From assembly GCF_001968825.1 (NCBI RefSeq), contig NZ_MIEU01000010.1, forward strand, positions 186,001 to 250,000: a stretch of DNA of 64,000 nt, in the 5' to 3' direction. The notes beneath the pieces were generated by a model. The model saw only the letters and a program-made list of their open reading frames with translations, did no database searches and was not told where the DNA came from. The translations under genes were made by a program, and so were the position numbers. How positions within the stretch are numbered: the first letter of the stretch is position 1; each line of letters begins with the position of its first letter. Origin of the DNA: Tersicoccus sp. Bi-70 (GTDB lineage: Bacteria; Actinomycetota; Actinomycetes; Actinomycetales; Micrococcaceae). Shown in pieces: positions 42,302 through 50,559 of the stretch.

Positions 42302-43193
42302 ACGGCTCGCCACACTGCCGCCCCCGGCCCGGGGCGTCGACCCCGTCGAGCGGGCCCGGCCCGTCAGGCGGTCGAACGCGGCGGGCGTCCTGCTGACCTA
42401 TGTCGTGCTGATCGCGGGGTTCCTGATCACGGTCGGCCCGTTCGTGCTGAGCGTGATGACGGCGCTGAAGTCTCCCCGCCAGTTCGCCAGCCAGTCCGCC
42501 CTCGCCCCGCCGGCACCCGTCTCGTTCGAGAACTTCGCCGCCCTGTTCGGTGCGGACTACAGCTTCATCGCGCCGATCGCCGTCACGGCGCAGGTGGTGG
42601 TGCTCGTCCTGGTGGGGCAGCTCGTCTTCTCGGTGCTCGCCGCCTACGCGTTCGCCCGCGTCGACTTCCCGTTCCGCGACGGCTTCTTCTGGATCTACCT
42701 GGCGACGCTGATGATCCCGCAGGTCGTCACGGTGATCCCGCTCTACACGCTGTTCAGCCAGATCGGGCTGCGGAACACGTTCTGGGCACTCGTGCTGCCG
42801 TTCCTCTTCGGCTCCCCGTATGCGATCTTCCTGCTGCGGGAGTACTTCCGGTCCATCCCGCAGGACATCATCGACGCCGCGCGGCTCGACGGCGCGGGGA
42901 CGGTGCGCATCCTGTTCTCGATCGTCGTCCCGCTCTCCCGCGGCATCCTGGCGACCCTGGCGATCATCACGGTCGTCACCCACTGGAACAACTTCCTGTG
43001 GCCGCTCATCATCACCACCGGCCCCACGTGGCAGACCCTCACGGTGGCGACCTCGAACCTGCAGACGCAGTACAACGGCAACTGGACGCTGGTCATGGCG
43101 GCCACGACCATTGCCATGGCACCGCTGCTGATCCTCTACGCGATCTTCCAGCGGCACATCATCTCCTCCATCGCGATCACGGGTTTCCGCTGA
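42288..43193 (+). CDS. ABC sugar importer permease, MalG type
   Basis: Second membrane subunit of the same CUT1 importer. The 301-residue product has a cytoplasmic N-terminal stretch of about 35 residues, six hydrophobic segments and the EAA loop DAARLDGAGTVRILFSIVVPLS, ending FQRHIISSIAITGFR as in MalG relatives. ATG 42288 overlaps the upstream gene by 14 nt. The binding protein gene follows after 20 nt. Confidence 0.9.
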   Translation: MTSPERLATLPPPARGVDPVERARPVRRSNAAGVLLTYVVLIAGFLITVGPFVLSVMTALKSPRQFASQSALAPPAPVSFENFAALFGADYSFIAPIAVTAQVVVLVLVGQLVFSVLAAYAFARVDFPFRDGFFWIYLATLMIPQVVTVIPLYTLFSQIGLRNTFWALVLPFLFGSPYAIFLLREYFRSIPQDIIDAARLDGAGTVRILFSIVVPLSRGILATLAIITVVTHWNNFLWPLIITTGPTWQTLTVATSNLQTQYNGNWTLVMAATTIAMAPLLILYAIFQRHIISSIAITGFR

Positions 43194-43213
43194 TCCTCCC
43201 GAAAGGTCCTCCC

Positions 43214-44572
43214 ATGGCCCCCTCCTCTCGTTCCCGGTTCGCCGGGCTCGTCGCCGTCACCGCGGCCGCGCTGCTCGCCCTCACGGGCTGCTCGCCGGCC
43301 GCCGGCAACGGCGGCGGCACCGGTGGTGCATCCTCCGGCGGCTCCGGCCAGAAGGTCACCGTCACCGTCCGCCTCTGGGACAACCAGGTGCAGAAGGCGT
43401 ACGACGCGTCCTTCAAGGAGTTCACCGCGAAGAACCCCGACATCACCGTCAAGACGGTGCTCGTGCCGTGGGCCAACTACTGGGACAAGCTGCGCGCCGA
43501 CGTCTCCGGTGGCAACGCCGACGACATCAGCCTGATGAACGCCTCCAACTTCAAGGCGTACGCCGACAGCGGCAACCTGATGGAGATCGGCTCCGCCTTC
43601 GACGACGAGAAGAAGGACTGGGTCGACTCCTCGGTGCAGCAGTACACCTACAAGGACAAGCTGTGGGGCGTTCCCCAGCTGACCGACGGCGGCATCGCGG
43701 TGTACTACAACAAGAAGCTCGTGCAGCAGGCCGGGGTGGACGTCTCGAAGCTGACGTGGAGCCCCGACAGCAGCAAGGACACGCTGGTCGCGGCCACGAA
43801 GAAGCTGACGAAGGACGCGAGCGGGAAGACCGCCGACCAGCCCGGGTTCGACGGCAACCACGTGACCCAGTGGGGCTACAACGCGTCCCAGGACCTGCAG
43901 GCGATCTACTACAACTACATCGGCTCCAACGGCGGCAAGTTCGAGGACGGCGACCGGTTCGCCTTCGGTTCCGACGAGAGCACGCAGGCGTTCCAGTACA
44001 TCGTCGACCTGATCAACAAGGACAAGGTCGCCCCGTCCGCGGCGAACACCAACGACAACGGCGATTTCGCCCGCGACCAGTTCCTGCAGGGCAAGATGGC
44101 GCTGTTCCAGTCGGGCCTGTACAACCTGAAGAACGTCTCCGACGGCGCGACCTTCGACTGGGGTGTCGCTCCGCTGCCGGCCGGCCCGAAGGGTGCCGTC
44201 TCCGTGGTCAATTCCGTCGTCGCCGTCGGCAACCCCAAGAGCGCGCACCAGGACGCGACCACCAAGGTGCTGCAGTGGCTCGGCTCCGCCGAGGGCTCGA
44301 CGTTCATCGGCGCGGAGGGTGCGGCCCTGCCGGCGGTCAAGTCGGCCCAGGCCTCCTTCAACGCCTACTGGAAGGGCAAGGACGTGGACCCGACCCCGTT
44401 CGCGAAGGCCGCGGAGGGTGACGTCATCCAGGCGCCGGCGAACGCGAAGTTCCAGGCGGCGCAGGCCGCGTTCCACCCGATCTTCAACGAGATCTTCCTC
44501 GGTCGGCGGAACGTCGGCTCCGGGCTGGACGCCGCGGAGGCCGCCGCCAACAAGGCGGCCGGGCAGAACTGA
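43214..44572 (+). CDS. ABC sugar importer lipoprotein binding protein
   Basis: Extracellular solute-binding protein (family 1) delivering sugar to the two upstream permeases. The 452-residue product has a signal peptide and lipobox L23-T-G-C26, a Gly/Ser linker, and the family features (TVTVRLWDNQVQKAYDASFKEFTAKNPDI, DDISLMNASNFKAYADSG, WGVPQLTDGGIAVYYNKKL, GKMALFQSGLYNL). GAAAGG precedes ATG 43214. Here it is the last gene of the operon rather than the first. The neighbouring GH4 glycosidase and PfkB kinase suggest a glucoside or disaccharide substrate (inference). Confidence 0.9.
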   Translation: MAPSSRSRFAGLVAVTAAALLALTGCSPAAGNGGGTGGASSGGSGQKVTVTVRLWDNQVQKAYDASFKEFTAKNPDITVKTVLVPWANYWDKLRADVSGGNADDISLMNASNFKAYADSGNLMEIGSAFDDEKKDWVDSSVQQYTYKDKLWGVPQLTDGGIAVYYNKKLVQQAGVDVSKLTWSPDSSKDTLVAATKKLTKDASGKTADQPGFDGNHVTQWGYNASQDLQAIYYNYIGSNGGKFEDGDRFAFGSDESTQAFQYIVDLINKDKVAPSAANTNDNGDFARDQFLQGKMALFQSGLYNLKNVSDGATFDWGVAPLPAGPKGAVSVVNSVVAVGNPKSAHQDATTKVLQWLGSAEGSTFIGAEGAALPAVKSAQASFNAYWKGKDVDPTPFAKAAEGDVIQAPANAKFQAAQAAFHPIFNEIFLGRRNVGSGLDAAEAAANKAAGQN

Positions 44573-44598
44573 TCACGCGGTCCCGATCCTGACCCGGC

Positions 44599-46011
44599 TC
44601 ACTCCCAGAGCCGGGGCAGGGCCGGGAATGCCTCCTCGTAGTCGGCCAGCACGCGGCGCGCCACGTGGGCCGAGTCGATCAGCGGGTGCAGGACGAAGGC
44701 CCGCAGGGCGGCGTCCCGGTCCTGCTCGGTCACGGCGGTCACGACCTCGCGTTCGACGGCCTTGACCGCGGCGAGCATGCCAAGCTGGTGGGTGGTCGGC
44801 ACGATGCCGGTGCGCAGGGGCACCGCGCCGCGGGCGTCCACCCGGCAGGGCACCTCGACCACCGCGTCCCCCGGCAGGCCCGTCACCGCGGGCGTGCCGG
44901 CGGCGTCGTTGCGGACGTTGACGATCAGCTCGGCCGGCTGGTCGGTGAGGACCGCGGCCATGGCGGCGAGGGCGACCTGCTCGTACCCGCCGCCGGCCAG
45001 GTCCGCCTCGTCCCGTTCCTCACCCTCGGCGCGTGCCTCGGCGAGGTAGCCCTCCTCCCGGGCGCGGCGGGCCGCCTCCCACCGGGCCGCCGGGTCCGGG
45101 GCCGCGGCCAGCCCGGGGTAGAGCTCCCGCTGGGCCGCGTCGATGGACTCCCCGCGGGTCTGCCGGGTGCCGGCCAGCGCGGTGACCGCCTCCCGGGCGA
45201 AGTAGTAGTAGAACAGGTACTCGTTGGGCACGGCGCCGAGAACGCCGAGCAGCTCCGGCCCGAACACGCGGCCCTCCTCGAAGGAGAACAGCGCCTCCGG
45301 ATCGGCCAGCAGTGCGGGCAGCCGATCCACGACGTCGCCGGGCCCGCGCAGCCCCCGCAGCCAGCCGAGGTGGTTCAGGCCCAGGTAGTCGACGCCGGCC
45401 AGGGCGCCCTCGACGTGGGGACCGGGCAGGCTCATCCCCGTGGCGGCCGCGGCGCGCCGGACCAGCCCGATGGGGGAGTCGCAGATGCCGATCACCCGCT
45501 CGCCGAGCAGGGGGACGAGTGCCTCGGTGACCATGCCGGCCGGGTTGGTGAAGTCGATCAGCCACGCCCGGGGATTGACCTCGGCCAGGACCTGCGCGAT
45601 CTGCCGCATCACCGGCACCGACCGCAGTGCGTAGCTCAGTCCGCCGGCGCCCACCGTCTCCTGCCCGAGCAGGCCGTGCGCCATCGCGATCCGCTCGTCC
45701 AGCACCCGGCCGCCGGTCCCGCCGGGCCGCAGGGCCGCGAAGACGACGTCGGCGCCGGTCAGTGCGGCGGTCAGGTCGGTCGTCGTCGAGACGGTCGGGC
45801 CGGCACCCGGTGCCGTGCCCTCCGCCGTCCTGCCCTCCGCTGTCGGGGTGTCGGCGAGGACGGCGGCCATCCCCGCGAGTCGGACGGGGTCGACGTCGTG
45901 CAGGACGAGGTGGACATCGTGCTGCATGAGGTCGGCGAAGCGACCCCGGGTCAGGGCCCGGTGGACGAGCGGGACGCGGAAGCCGCCGCCGCCGAGGATG
46001 GTCAGCCGCAT
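44599..46011 (-). CDS. GH4 family NAD-dependent 6-phospho-glycosidase-like enzyme
   Basis: GH4 enzymes cleave alpha- or beta-glycosides by an NAD+/Mn2+ redox mechanism. The 470-residue product has the N-terminal NAD-binding LTILGGGGFRVPLVHRAL, GADVVFAALRPGG, the metal Cys in ICDSPIGL, and the metal His in GLNHLGWLRG, placing it near the 6-phospho-beta-glucosidase subgroup. ATG 46011 has CACAAT 7 nt upstream and no Shine-Dalgarno sequence. It converges on the ABC importer and is divergent from the PfkB kinase, so a joint glycoside pathway is likely. Alpha versus beta and phospho versus free substrates are not decided by the sequence. Confidence 0.85.
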   Translation of the reverse strand: MRLTILGGGGFRVPLVHRALTRGRFADLMQHDVHLVLHDVDPVRLAGMAAVLADTPTAEGRTAEGTAPGAGPTVSTTTDLTAALTGADVVFAALRPGGTGGRVLDERIAMAHGLLGQETVGAGGLSYALRSVPVMRQIAQVLAEVNPRAWLIDFTNPAGMVTEALVPLLGERVIGICDSPIGLVRRAAAATGMSLPGPHVEGALAGVDYLGLNHLGWLRGLRGPGDVVDRLPALLADPEALFSFEEGRVFGPELLGVLGAVPNEYLFYYYFAREAVTALAGTRQTRGESIDAAQRELYPGLAAAPDPAARWEAARRAREEGYLAEARAEGEERDEADLAGGGYEQVALAAMAAVLTDQPAELIVNVRNDAAGTPAVTGLPGDAVVEVPCRVDARGAVPLRTGIVPTTHQLGMLAAVKAVEREVVTAVTEQDRDAALRAFVLHPLIDSAHVARRVLADYEEAFPALPRLWE

Positions 46012-46018
46012 GGCTCGT

Positions 46019-46024
46019 ATTGTG
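46019..46024 (-). promoter_or_regulatory. -10 box of the GH4 gene, probable leaderless start
   Basis: On the minus strand CACAAT (46024 down to 46019) lies 7 nt before the ATG. It is divergent from the PfkB -10 box at 46038-46043, so the two promoters overlap back to back. Confidence 0.4.
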
Positions 46025-46037
46025 CCGCACCCTGCCG

Positions 46038-46043
46038 TAGCGT
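46038..46043 (+). promoter_or_regulatory. -10 box upstream of the PfkB mini-ORF
   Basis: TAGCGT at 46038-46043 lies 7 nt before the ATG of a six-codon ORF at 46051, the leaderless spacing seen elsewhere in the window. Confidence 0.4.
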
Positions 46044-46050
46044 GCGGTCC

Positions 46051-46071
46051 ATGAATCAGGGTCGTCCATGA
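46051..46071 (+). CDS. Six-codon leaderless mini-ORF coupled to the PfkB kinase
   Basis: ATG at 46051 opens MNQGRP followed by TGA at 46069-46071. That stop overlaps the kinase ATG at 46068 (ATGA), in a different frame. The kinase has no good Shine-Dalgarno sequence of its own. Ribosomes that load on the leaderless start could terminate and re-initiate on the kinase. This is an inference from layout. Confidence 0.4.
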   Translation: MNQGRP

Positions 46072-47177
46072 ACCCCAGCCCCGGCGGGGATCCGCGCCGC
46101 TTCGACCCGCTGGCCCGGATGCGCGCCGAGGAGGGCGACGCGACGCCCCCGTTCGACCTGCTGCTCTCGGGCTGGGTGTTCACCGACATCATCTTCACCG
46201 GGCTCGGCGGTCCACCCGCGGACGGCACGGAGGTGTGGGCGGACGGCATGGGCACCAGCCCCGGCGGTGTCGCCAACCAGGCCATCGCGGCCAGCCGGCT
46301 CGGACTGCACACCTCGCTCGCGGCCGCCTTCGGCGACGACGGGTACGGCGAGTTCACGTGGGAGATCCTGGCCGACCAGGAGCACGTCGACCTGTCCCGG
46401 TCGCGCCGCTTCCCGCACTGGCACTCGCCGGTGACCGTCTCCCTCTCCGTCAACCGCGACCGGTCGATGATCAGCCACGGCCATCCCGGACCCGTACCGG
46501 ACTCGGACCTGATGGGCGATCCGCCCGCCGCGCGCGCGGCCATGGTGCCGGTGCGGGAGAGCGTCGAGCCGTGGGCGCTCGCCGCCGCCGACGCCGGGAC
46601 CCCGCTGTTCGGGCACGTCGGCTGGGACCCGACGGGCGCCTGGTCCCCGGCCGTGCTCGAGAGCCTGCAGCACTTCCACGCGTTCCTGCCCAACGCGACC
46701 GAGGCGATGGCTCTGACCCGCACCGAGGACCCGTGGGCGGCCCTGTACGCGCTCGCGGACCGGGTGCCCATCGCCGTCGTCACCCACGGCTCGCGGGGCG
46801 CGCTCGCGATCGACGCGATCACCGGGGAGGAGGAGTGGGCGCCCGCCCTGCCCGTCACGGCCTGGGACCCCACCGGGGCCGGGGACAGCTTCAGCGCCGC
46901 CTTCCTGGTCGGCACGCTCGGCGGGTGGTCGCTGGCGGACCGGCTCGGCTTCGCCAACCTGTGTGCGTCGCTGTCCGTCCAGCAGGTCGGCGGCTCGCTG
47001 GCCGCCCCCGGCTGGGGCGACATCGCCGACTGGTGGCACGGGGTGGCCGAGGAGCGGCCCGGGGTCAGCCGGCACTGGCTGCGCCGGTACCGATTCCTCG
47101 AGGAGCTGATCGCCGACGTCCCCACCGGTGCGGTCCGCCGTGCGACGGCGACGATCGGCCGGCTCTCCGACGCCTGA
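46068..47177 (+). CDS. PfkB/ribokinase-family sugar kinase
   Basis: Predicted ATP-dependent carbohydrate kinase. The 369-residue product has GTSPGGVANQAIAASRLG near residue 60 (sugar-binding side) and the PfkB signature DPTGAGDSF at 267-275 with the catalytic Asp273. The N-terminal 30 residues are an extension. It is divergent from the GH4 gene and probably phosphorylates the sugar released or imported by this cluster. The specific sugar cannot be read from the sequence. Confidence 0.85.
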   Translation: MNPSPGGDPRRFDPLARMRAEEGDATPPFDLLLSGWVFTDIIFTGLGGPPADGTEVWADGMGTSPGGVANQAIAASRLGLHTSLAAAFGDDGYGEFTWEILADQEHVDLSRSRRFPHWHSPVTVSLSVNRDRSMISHGHPGPVPDSDLMGDPPAARAAMVPVRESVEPWALAAADAGTPLFGHVGWDPTGAWSPAVLESLQHFHAFLPNATEAMALTRTEDPWAALYALADRVPIAVVTHGSRGALAIDAITGEEEWAPALPVTAWDPTGAGDSFSAAFLVGTLGGWSLADRLGFANLCASLSVQQVGGSLAAPGWGDIADWWHGVAEERPGVSRHWLRRYRFLEELIADVPTGAVRRATATIGRLSDA

Positions 47178-47233
47178 CACCGTTCGCCGGGTCTCTCCCA
47201 CGGTGAGCCCCGTGCGGGCGAGGGGATGGGAGA

Positions 47234-48439
47234 ATGACGGGCGTGACCGACCGGACCGACACCGCCCCTGAGCCCGCCGACCTCACCGACCCGCGGGCCG
47301 CCGAGCGCTCCGCCGTCGTCGACCTGGCCGCCATCCGGCACAACGTGCGGACATTGCGCACCCGGGTGGCCCCCGCCGCGCTGATGGCCGTCGTCAAGGC
47401 CGACGCGTACGGGCACGGCATGCTGCCGGTCGCCACCGCCGCCCTCGAAGCCGGTGCCGACTGGCTCGGCGTCGCCCACGTCTCCGAGGCGCTCGTCCTG
47501 CGCCGCGCCGGGCTGGACGCCCCACTGCTGGCCTGGCTGCACACCCCCGCCACCGACTTCGCCGCCGCGGTCGAGGCCGGCATCGACCTCGGCGTCTCCG
47601 GCTGGGAGCTCGAGCCCATCGCCGCGGCCGCCGCAGCGGCCGGCCGGACCGCCCGCGTGCATTTGAAAATCGACACCGGGCTCGGCCGCAACGGCTGCAC
47701 CGCCGAGGAGTGGCCCGTGCTCGTCCGCGCCGCCCTCGACCACGAGGCCGCCGGCCGGCTGCGCCTGGTCGGGGTGTTCTCCCACCTCGCCGTCGCCGAT
47801 GAACCGGTCCGGCCCGAGACGGACGCCCAGGTGGCGGCGTTCCGGGCCGCCGTCGCCATCGCCGAGGACGCCGGCGCTCGCCTCGAGGCGCGGCACCTGG
47901 CCAACTCGCCGGCCATCCTCACCCGCCCGGACACGCACTTCGACCTCGTCCGTGCCGGGGTGTCCCTCTACGGCCTCTCCCCGCTGGCCGGCATCAGCAG
48001 CGCCGAACTCGGCCTGACCCCGGCGATGACGCTGCGGGCCGCGATCGCGAACGTCAAGCACGTGCCCGCCGGGCAGGGCGTCTCCTACGGCCTGCGCTAC
48101 CGCACGGGAACCGCCTCGGCGCTGGCACTGGTCCCGGTCGGATACGCCGACGGGGTGCCCCGCATCGCCACGGACGCGCCGGTACTCATCGACGGGCAGC
48201 GGCACACCGTGGCCGGGCGGATCGCGATGGACCAGTTCGTCGTCGACCTCGTGGACCCGGTCCCGTCCGACCCCGCGGCCCTGCTCGGCGCCGATGCCGT
48301 GCTGTTCGGGGATCCCGCGACCGGGGCGCCCGCCGTCGAGGAGTGGGCCGACGCCGCGCAGACCATCAACTACGAGGTCGTCACGCGCATCGGGTCCCGC
48401 GTGCCCCGCGTCTACCGCAACGACGGAGCCGCCCGGTGA
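47234..48439 (+). CDS. alr: Alanine racemase
   Basis: Alr makes D-alanine for peptidoglycan using PLP. The 401-residue product has the PLP lysine in AVVKADAYGHG (Lys55), HLKIDTGLGRNG, the second catalytic Tyr in GQGVSYGLRYRTG, and the C-terminal GRIAMDQFVVDL. Start ATG 47234 has AGGGG 8 nt upstream; GTG 47243 is an alternative with GAGAAT 7 nt before it. tsaE overlaps the stop by 4 nt, the usual actinobacterial alr-tsaE linkage. Confidence 0.95.
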   Translation: MTGVTDRTDTAPEPADLTDPRAAERSAVVDLAAIRHNVRTLRTRVAPAALMAVVKADAYGHGMLPVATAALEAGADWLGVAHVSEALVLRRAGLDAPLLAWLHTPATDFAAAVEAGIDLGVSGWELEPIAAAAAAAGRTARVHLKIDTGLGRNGCTAEEWPVLVRAALDHEAAGRLRLVGVFSHLAVADEPVRPETDAQVAAFRAAVAIAEDAGARLEARHLANSPAILTRPDTHFDLVRAGVSLYGLSPLAGISSAELGLTPAMTLRAAIANVKHVPAGQGVSYGLRYRTGTASALALVPVGYADGVPRIATDAPVLIDGQRHTVAGRIAMDQFVVDLVDPVPSDPAALLGADAVLFGDPATGAPAVEEWADAAQTINYEVVTRIGSRVPRVYRNDGAAR

Positions 48440-48993
48440 GCACGCCGGTGTGGACCCGCACCTGGACCACCGCCTCCGCCGGACAGACCCAGGCGCTCGC
48501 CCGGCGGATCGGCCGGGCGCTGGACGCCGGTGACGTGCTGCTGCTCAGCGGCGGCCTCGGCGCCGGCAAGACCACCTTTACCCAGGGTCTCGGCGAGGGG
48601 CTCGGGGTGCGGCCGGGCATCATCTCCCCGACGTTCGTGCTGGTGCGGATCCACCCCAACCTGCCCACGGGCCCGCGGCCCGGTGGCCCCGCGCTCGTGC
48701 ACGTGGACGCCTACCGGCTCGGCTCCGCCGCCGAGCTGGCGGACCTGGACCTGGACTCGAGCGTGGACGAGGCCGTCACCGTGGTCGAGTGGGGCGAGGG
48801 CATGGCCGAGGAGCTCAGCGAGTCGCGCCTCGTCATCACCCTCGACCGCGCGGTGGGCACCGCGGACGGCGGGCTGGGCAGGAACGTCGGCGGCGACGAC
48901 GAGGGCGATGACGCGGACGAGGAACCGCGCACCATCACGGCGGTCGCCTTCGGTCCGGCCTGGTGCGATCGGGACCTCGGCGCACTCTCCTGA
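48436..48993 (+). CDS. tsaE: tRNA t6A biosynthesis ATPase TsaE
   Basis: TsaE is the ATPase that resets the TsaBD complex in synthesis of N6-threonylcarbamoyladenosine at tRNA position 37. The 185-residue product has the Walker A loop GGLGAGKTTF with Lys45, then SPTFVLVRIHPNLP, HVDAYRLGSAAEL and VVEWGEGMAEEL. An acidic insert (GGDDEGDDADEE) lies near the C-terminus. GTG overlaps the alr stop. A gap of 166 nt without a gene separates it from tsaB. Confidence 0.93.
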   Translation: MSTPVWTRTWTTASAGQTQALARRIGRALDAGDVLLLSGGLGAGKTTFTQGLGEGLGVRPGIISPTFVLVRIHPNLPTGPRPGGPALVHVDAYRLGSAAELADLDLDSSVDEAVTVVEWGEGMAEELSESRLVITLDRAVGTADGGLGRNVGGDDEGDDADEEPRTITAVAFGPAWCDRDLGALS

Positions 48994-49147
48994 CGGCCGG
49001 CTCCCCTGACCCGGCCGTCGTCCCCGCCGACCGGTCACCGGCTGCTCCGGTCGAGTTTCCTCCGACCCGGAGGGAACACCTGCTCGACGAACGGCACCGA
49101 GGAGCGGTGCGCCGGAGGGCGGAAGAGGGGAGCGCCGCGGACGCGCG

Positions 49148-49153
49148 TACACT
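49148..49153 (+). promoter_or_regulatory. -10 box of tsaB, probable leaderless start
   Basis: TACACT at 49148-49153 lies 6 nt before the tsaB GTG at 49160. No Shine-Dalgarno sequence precedes the start. This would start a second transcript inside the alr-tsaD block. Confidence 0.5.
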
Positions 49154-49159
49154 GTCCGG

Positions 49160-49909
49160 GTGCTGTTGCTGAGTCTGGACACCTCCGCGGGTGCCTCCGC
49201 CGCTCTGCTGGACAGCACCCCCACCGCCGACGGCGTCCCCTCCACGGGCGAGACGTCCCCGACCGGTATCGCGGTCCTCGCCGACTGGGCGACCACGGAC
49301 ACCCGGCACCACGCCGAGCAGCTCACGCCCGCCGTCGCGGACCTGCTGAGCCACCTCGCCTCGACCACCGGCGCCGCCCGCCCCGACGCCGTCGTCGTCG
49401 GAACCGGGCCCGGCCCCTTCACCGGCCTGCGGGCGGGAATCATGACCGCCCGCGCCCTCGCCTTCGCCTGGGACGTGCCCTGCTGGGGCGTCGGGAGCCT
49501 GGACGCGCTCGCCGCGCAGGTCGCCGACGCCGGTGCCACCGGGGAGTTCCTCGTCGCGACCGACGCCCGCCGCCGCGAGCTGTACTGGGCCCGCGCGGCC
49601 GCCGGCACCGACGGTGCGGTGATCCGCGACGGGCCGCACGTCGGCGCCCCCGAGACCCTGCCGGACTTGCCCGTGCACGGCGCCGGCGCCGGTCTGCACG
49701 CCGAGCGGCTCACCGGCTCCGTCCACCACCCCGACCTGCTGCCGCAGGCGTCCGCCGTCGGCGCGGTGGCGCTCGCCGCGCTGGCCCGTGCCGGCGGCGA
49801 TCCGGCGGCCGCGGGGCTGACCGACACCGCGCCCCGTTACCTGCGGGACTCCGACGCGAAGGTGCCCGCCGCACGGAAGTCGGCGCTCGGCCCCGGAGTG
49901 CGGGCATGA
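49160..49909 (+). CDS. tsaB: tRNA t6A biosynthesis protein TsaB
   Basis: TsaB is the non-catalytic partner of TsaD. The 249-residue product begins [17 protein letters not shown] with the ASKHA fold, has [39 protein letters not shown] and [11 protein letters not shown], standard for the family. GTG 49160 has a -10 box 6 nt upstream. The rimI ATG overlaps the stop (ATGA). Confidence 0.93.
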   Translation: MLLLSLDTSAGASAALLDSTPTADGVPSTGETSPTGIAVLADWATTDTRHHAEQLTPAVADLLSHLASTTGAARPDAVVVGTGPGPFTGLRAGIMTARALAFAWDVPCWGVGSLDALAAQVADAGATGEFLVATDARRRELYWARAAAGTDGAVIRDGPHVGAPETLPDLPVHGAGAGLHAERLTGSVHHPDLLPQASAVGAVALAALARAGGDPAAAGLTDTAPRYLRDSDAKVPAARKSALGPGVRA

Positions 49910-50055
49910 CGCCGGACGAGACGGTGCCGGACGGAACCGCGCCGGACGGGACGGTGCCGGACGGGACGGTGCCGGACGGGACGGTGCCGGACAGGACAGC
50001 GCCGGACGGGACGGTGCCGGACGGGACGGTGCCGGAGAGGACCGCGCCGTTCGAG
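49906..50055 (+). repeat. 15-bp tandem minisatellite in the rimI 5' end
   Basis: Ten consecutive 15-bp units, of which eight are close matches to ACGGTGCCGGACGGG and the first and last are degenerate. All stay in the rimI frame, so copy-number changes would lengthen or shorten the protein by five residues without frameshift. Confidence 0.9.
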
Positions 50056-50559
50056 ACCGCGACCCTGCGCACCATGACCGCCGCCGACCTCGACACCGTG
50101 CACACCCTCGAGCAGCGCCTGTTCCCGGTCGACGCGTGGCCCGCCCAGATGTTCCGCGACGAACTCGCCGAGACCGACACCCGCCGGTACCTGGTGGCCG
50201 AGATCTTCACGCCGCAGGGCGCGCGGATCGTCGGGTACGCCGGGCTGATGTGCGTGCTGCCGATCGCGGACGTGCAGACCATCGCCGTCGAGCCCGCGCA
50301 CGAGGGCCGCGGCATCGGCAGCGCCCTGCTCACCGCCCTGATCGGCGAGGCGTCGCAGCGGGGGGCCGAGGACGTGCTGCTCGAGGTGCGCCGCGACAAC
50401 CCCCGCGCCCAGGAGCTCTACCTCCGCTTCGGCTTCGAGCAGATCCACGTCCGGCCCCGTTACTACCGGGACGGCGTGGACGCGCTGATCATGCGCAAGC
50501 AGCTGGACCGGTTTGGGACCGGCGACGCCGAGCGCAACCCGCCGGGAGGGAACGCATGA
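49906..50559 (+). CDS. rimI: Ribosomal-protein-alanine N-acetyltransferase RimI with repeat N-terminus
   Basis: RimI-type GNATs acetylate protein N-termini. Residues from about 50 are the domain: [22 protein letters not shown], then [20 protein letters not shown] (acetyl-CoA site) and [24 protein letters not shown]. Residues 1-50 are pentapeptide repeats ([10 protein letters not shown] and variants) encoded by a 15-bp tandem array, giving 217 residues against about 150 normally. ATG 49906 overlaps the tsaB stop, so the repeat is probably translated; an internal ATG at 50074 could give a normal-size protein. Confidence 0.9.
   Translation: MTPDETVPDGTAPDGTVPDGTVPDGTVPDRTAPDGTVPDGTVPERTAPFETATLRTMTAADLDTVHTLEQRLFPVDAWPAQMFRDELAETDTRRYLVAEIFTPQGARIVGYAGLMCVLPIADVQTIAVEPAHEGRGIGSALLTALIGEASQRGAEDVLLEVRRDNPRAQELYLRFGFEQIHVRPRYYRDGVDALIMRKQLDRFGTGDAERNPPGGNA

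Noticed and set aside
45020-48205. A long minus-strand frame spanning GH4, PfkB and alr
   Set aside because: It shadows three real genes in other frames and shows no conserved motif.
49906-50055. A possible small CRISPR array or intergenic repeat
   Set aside because: The 15-bp units are contiguous with no spacers and lie in frame at the start of rimI, so it is a coding minisatellite.
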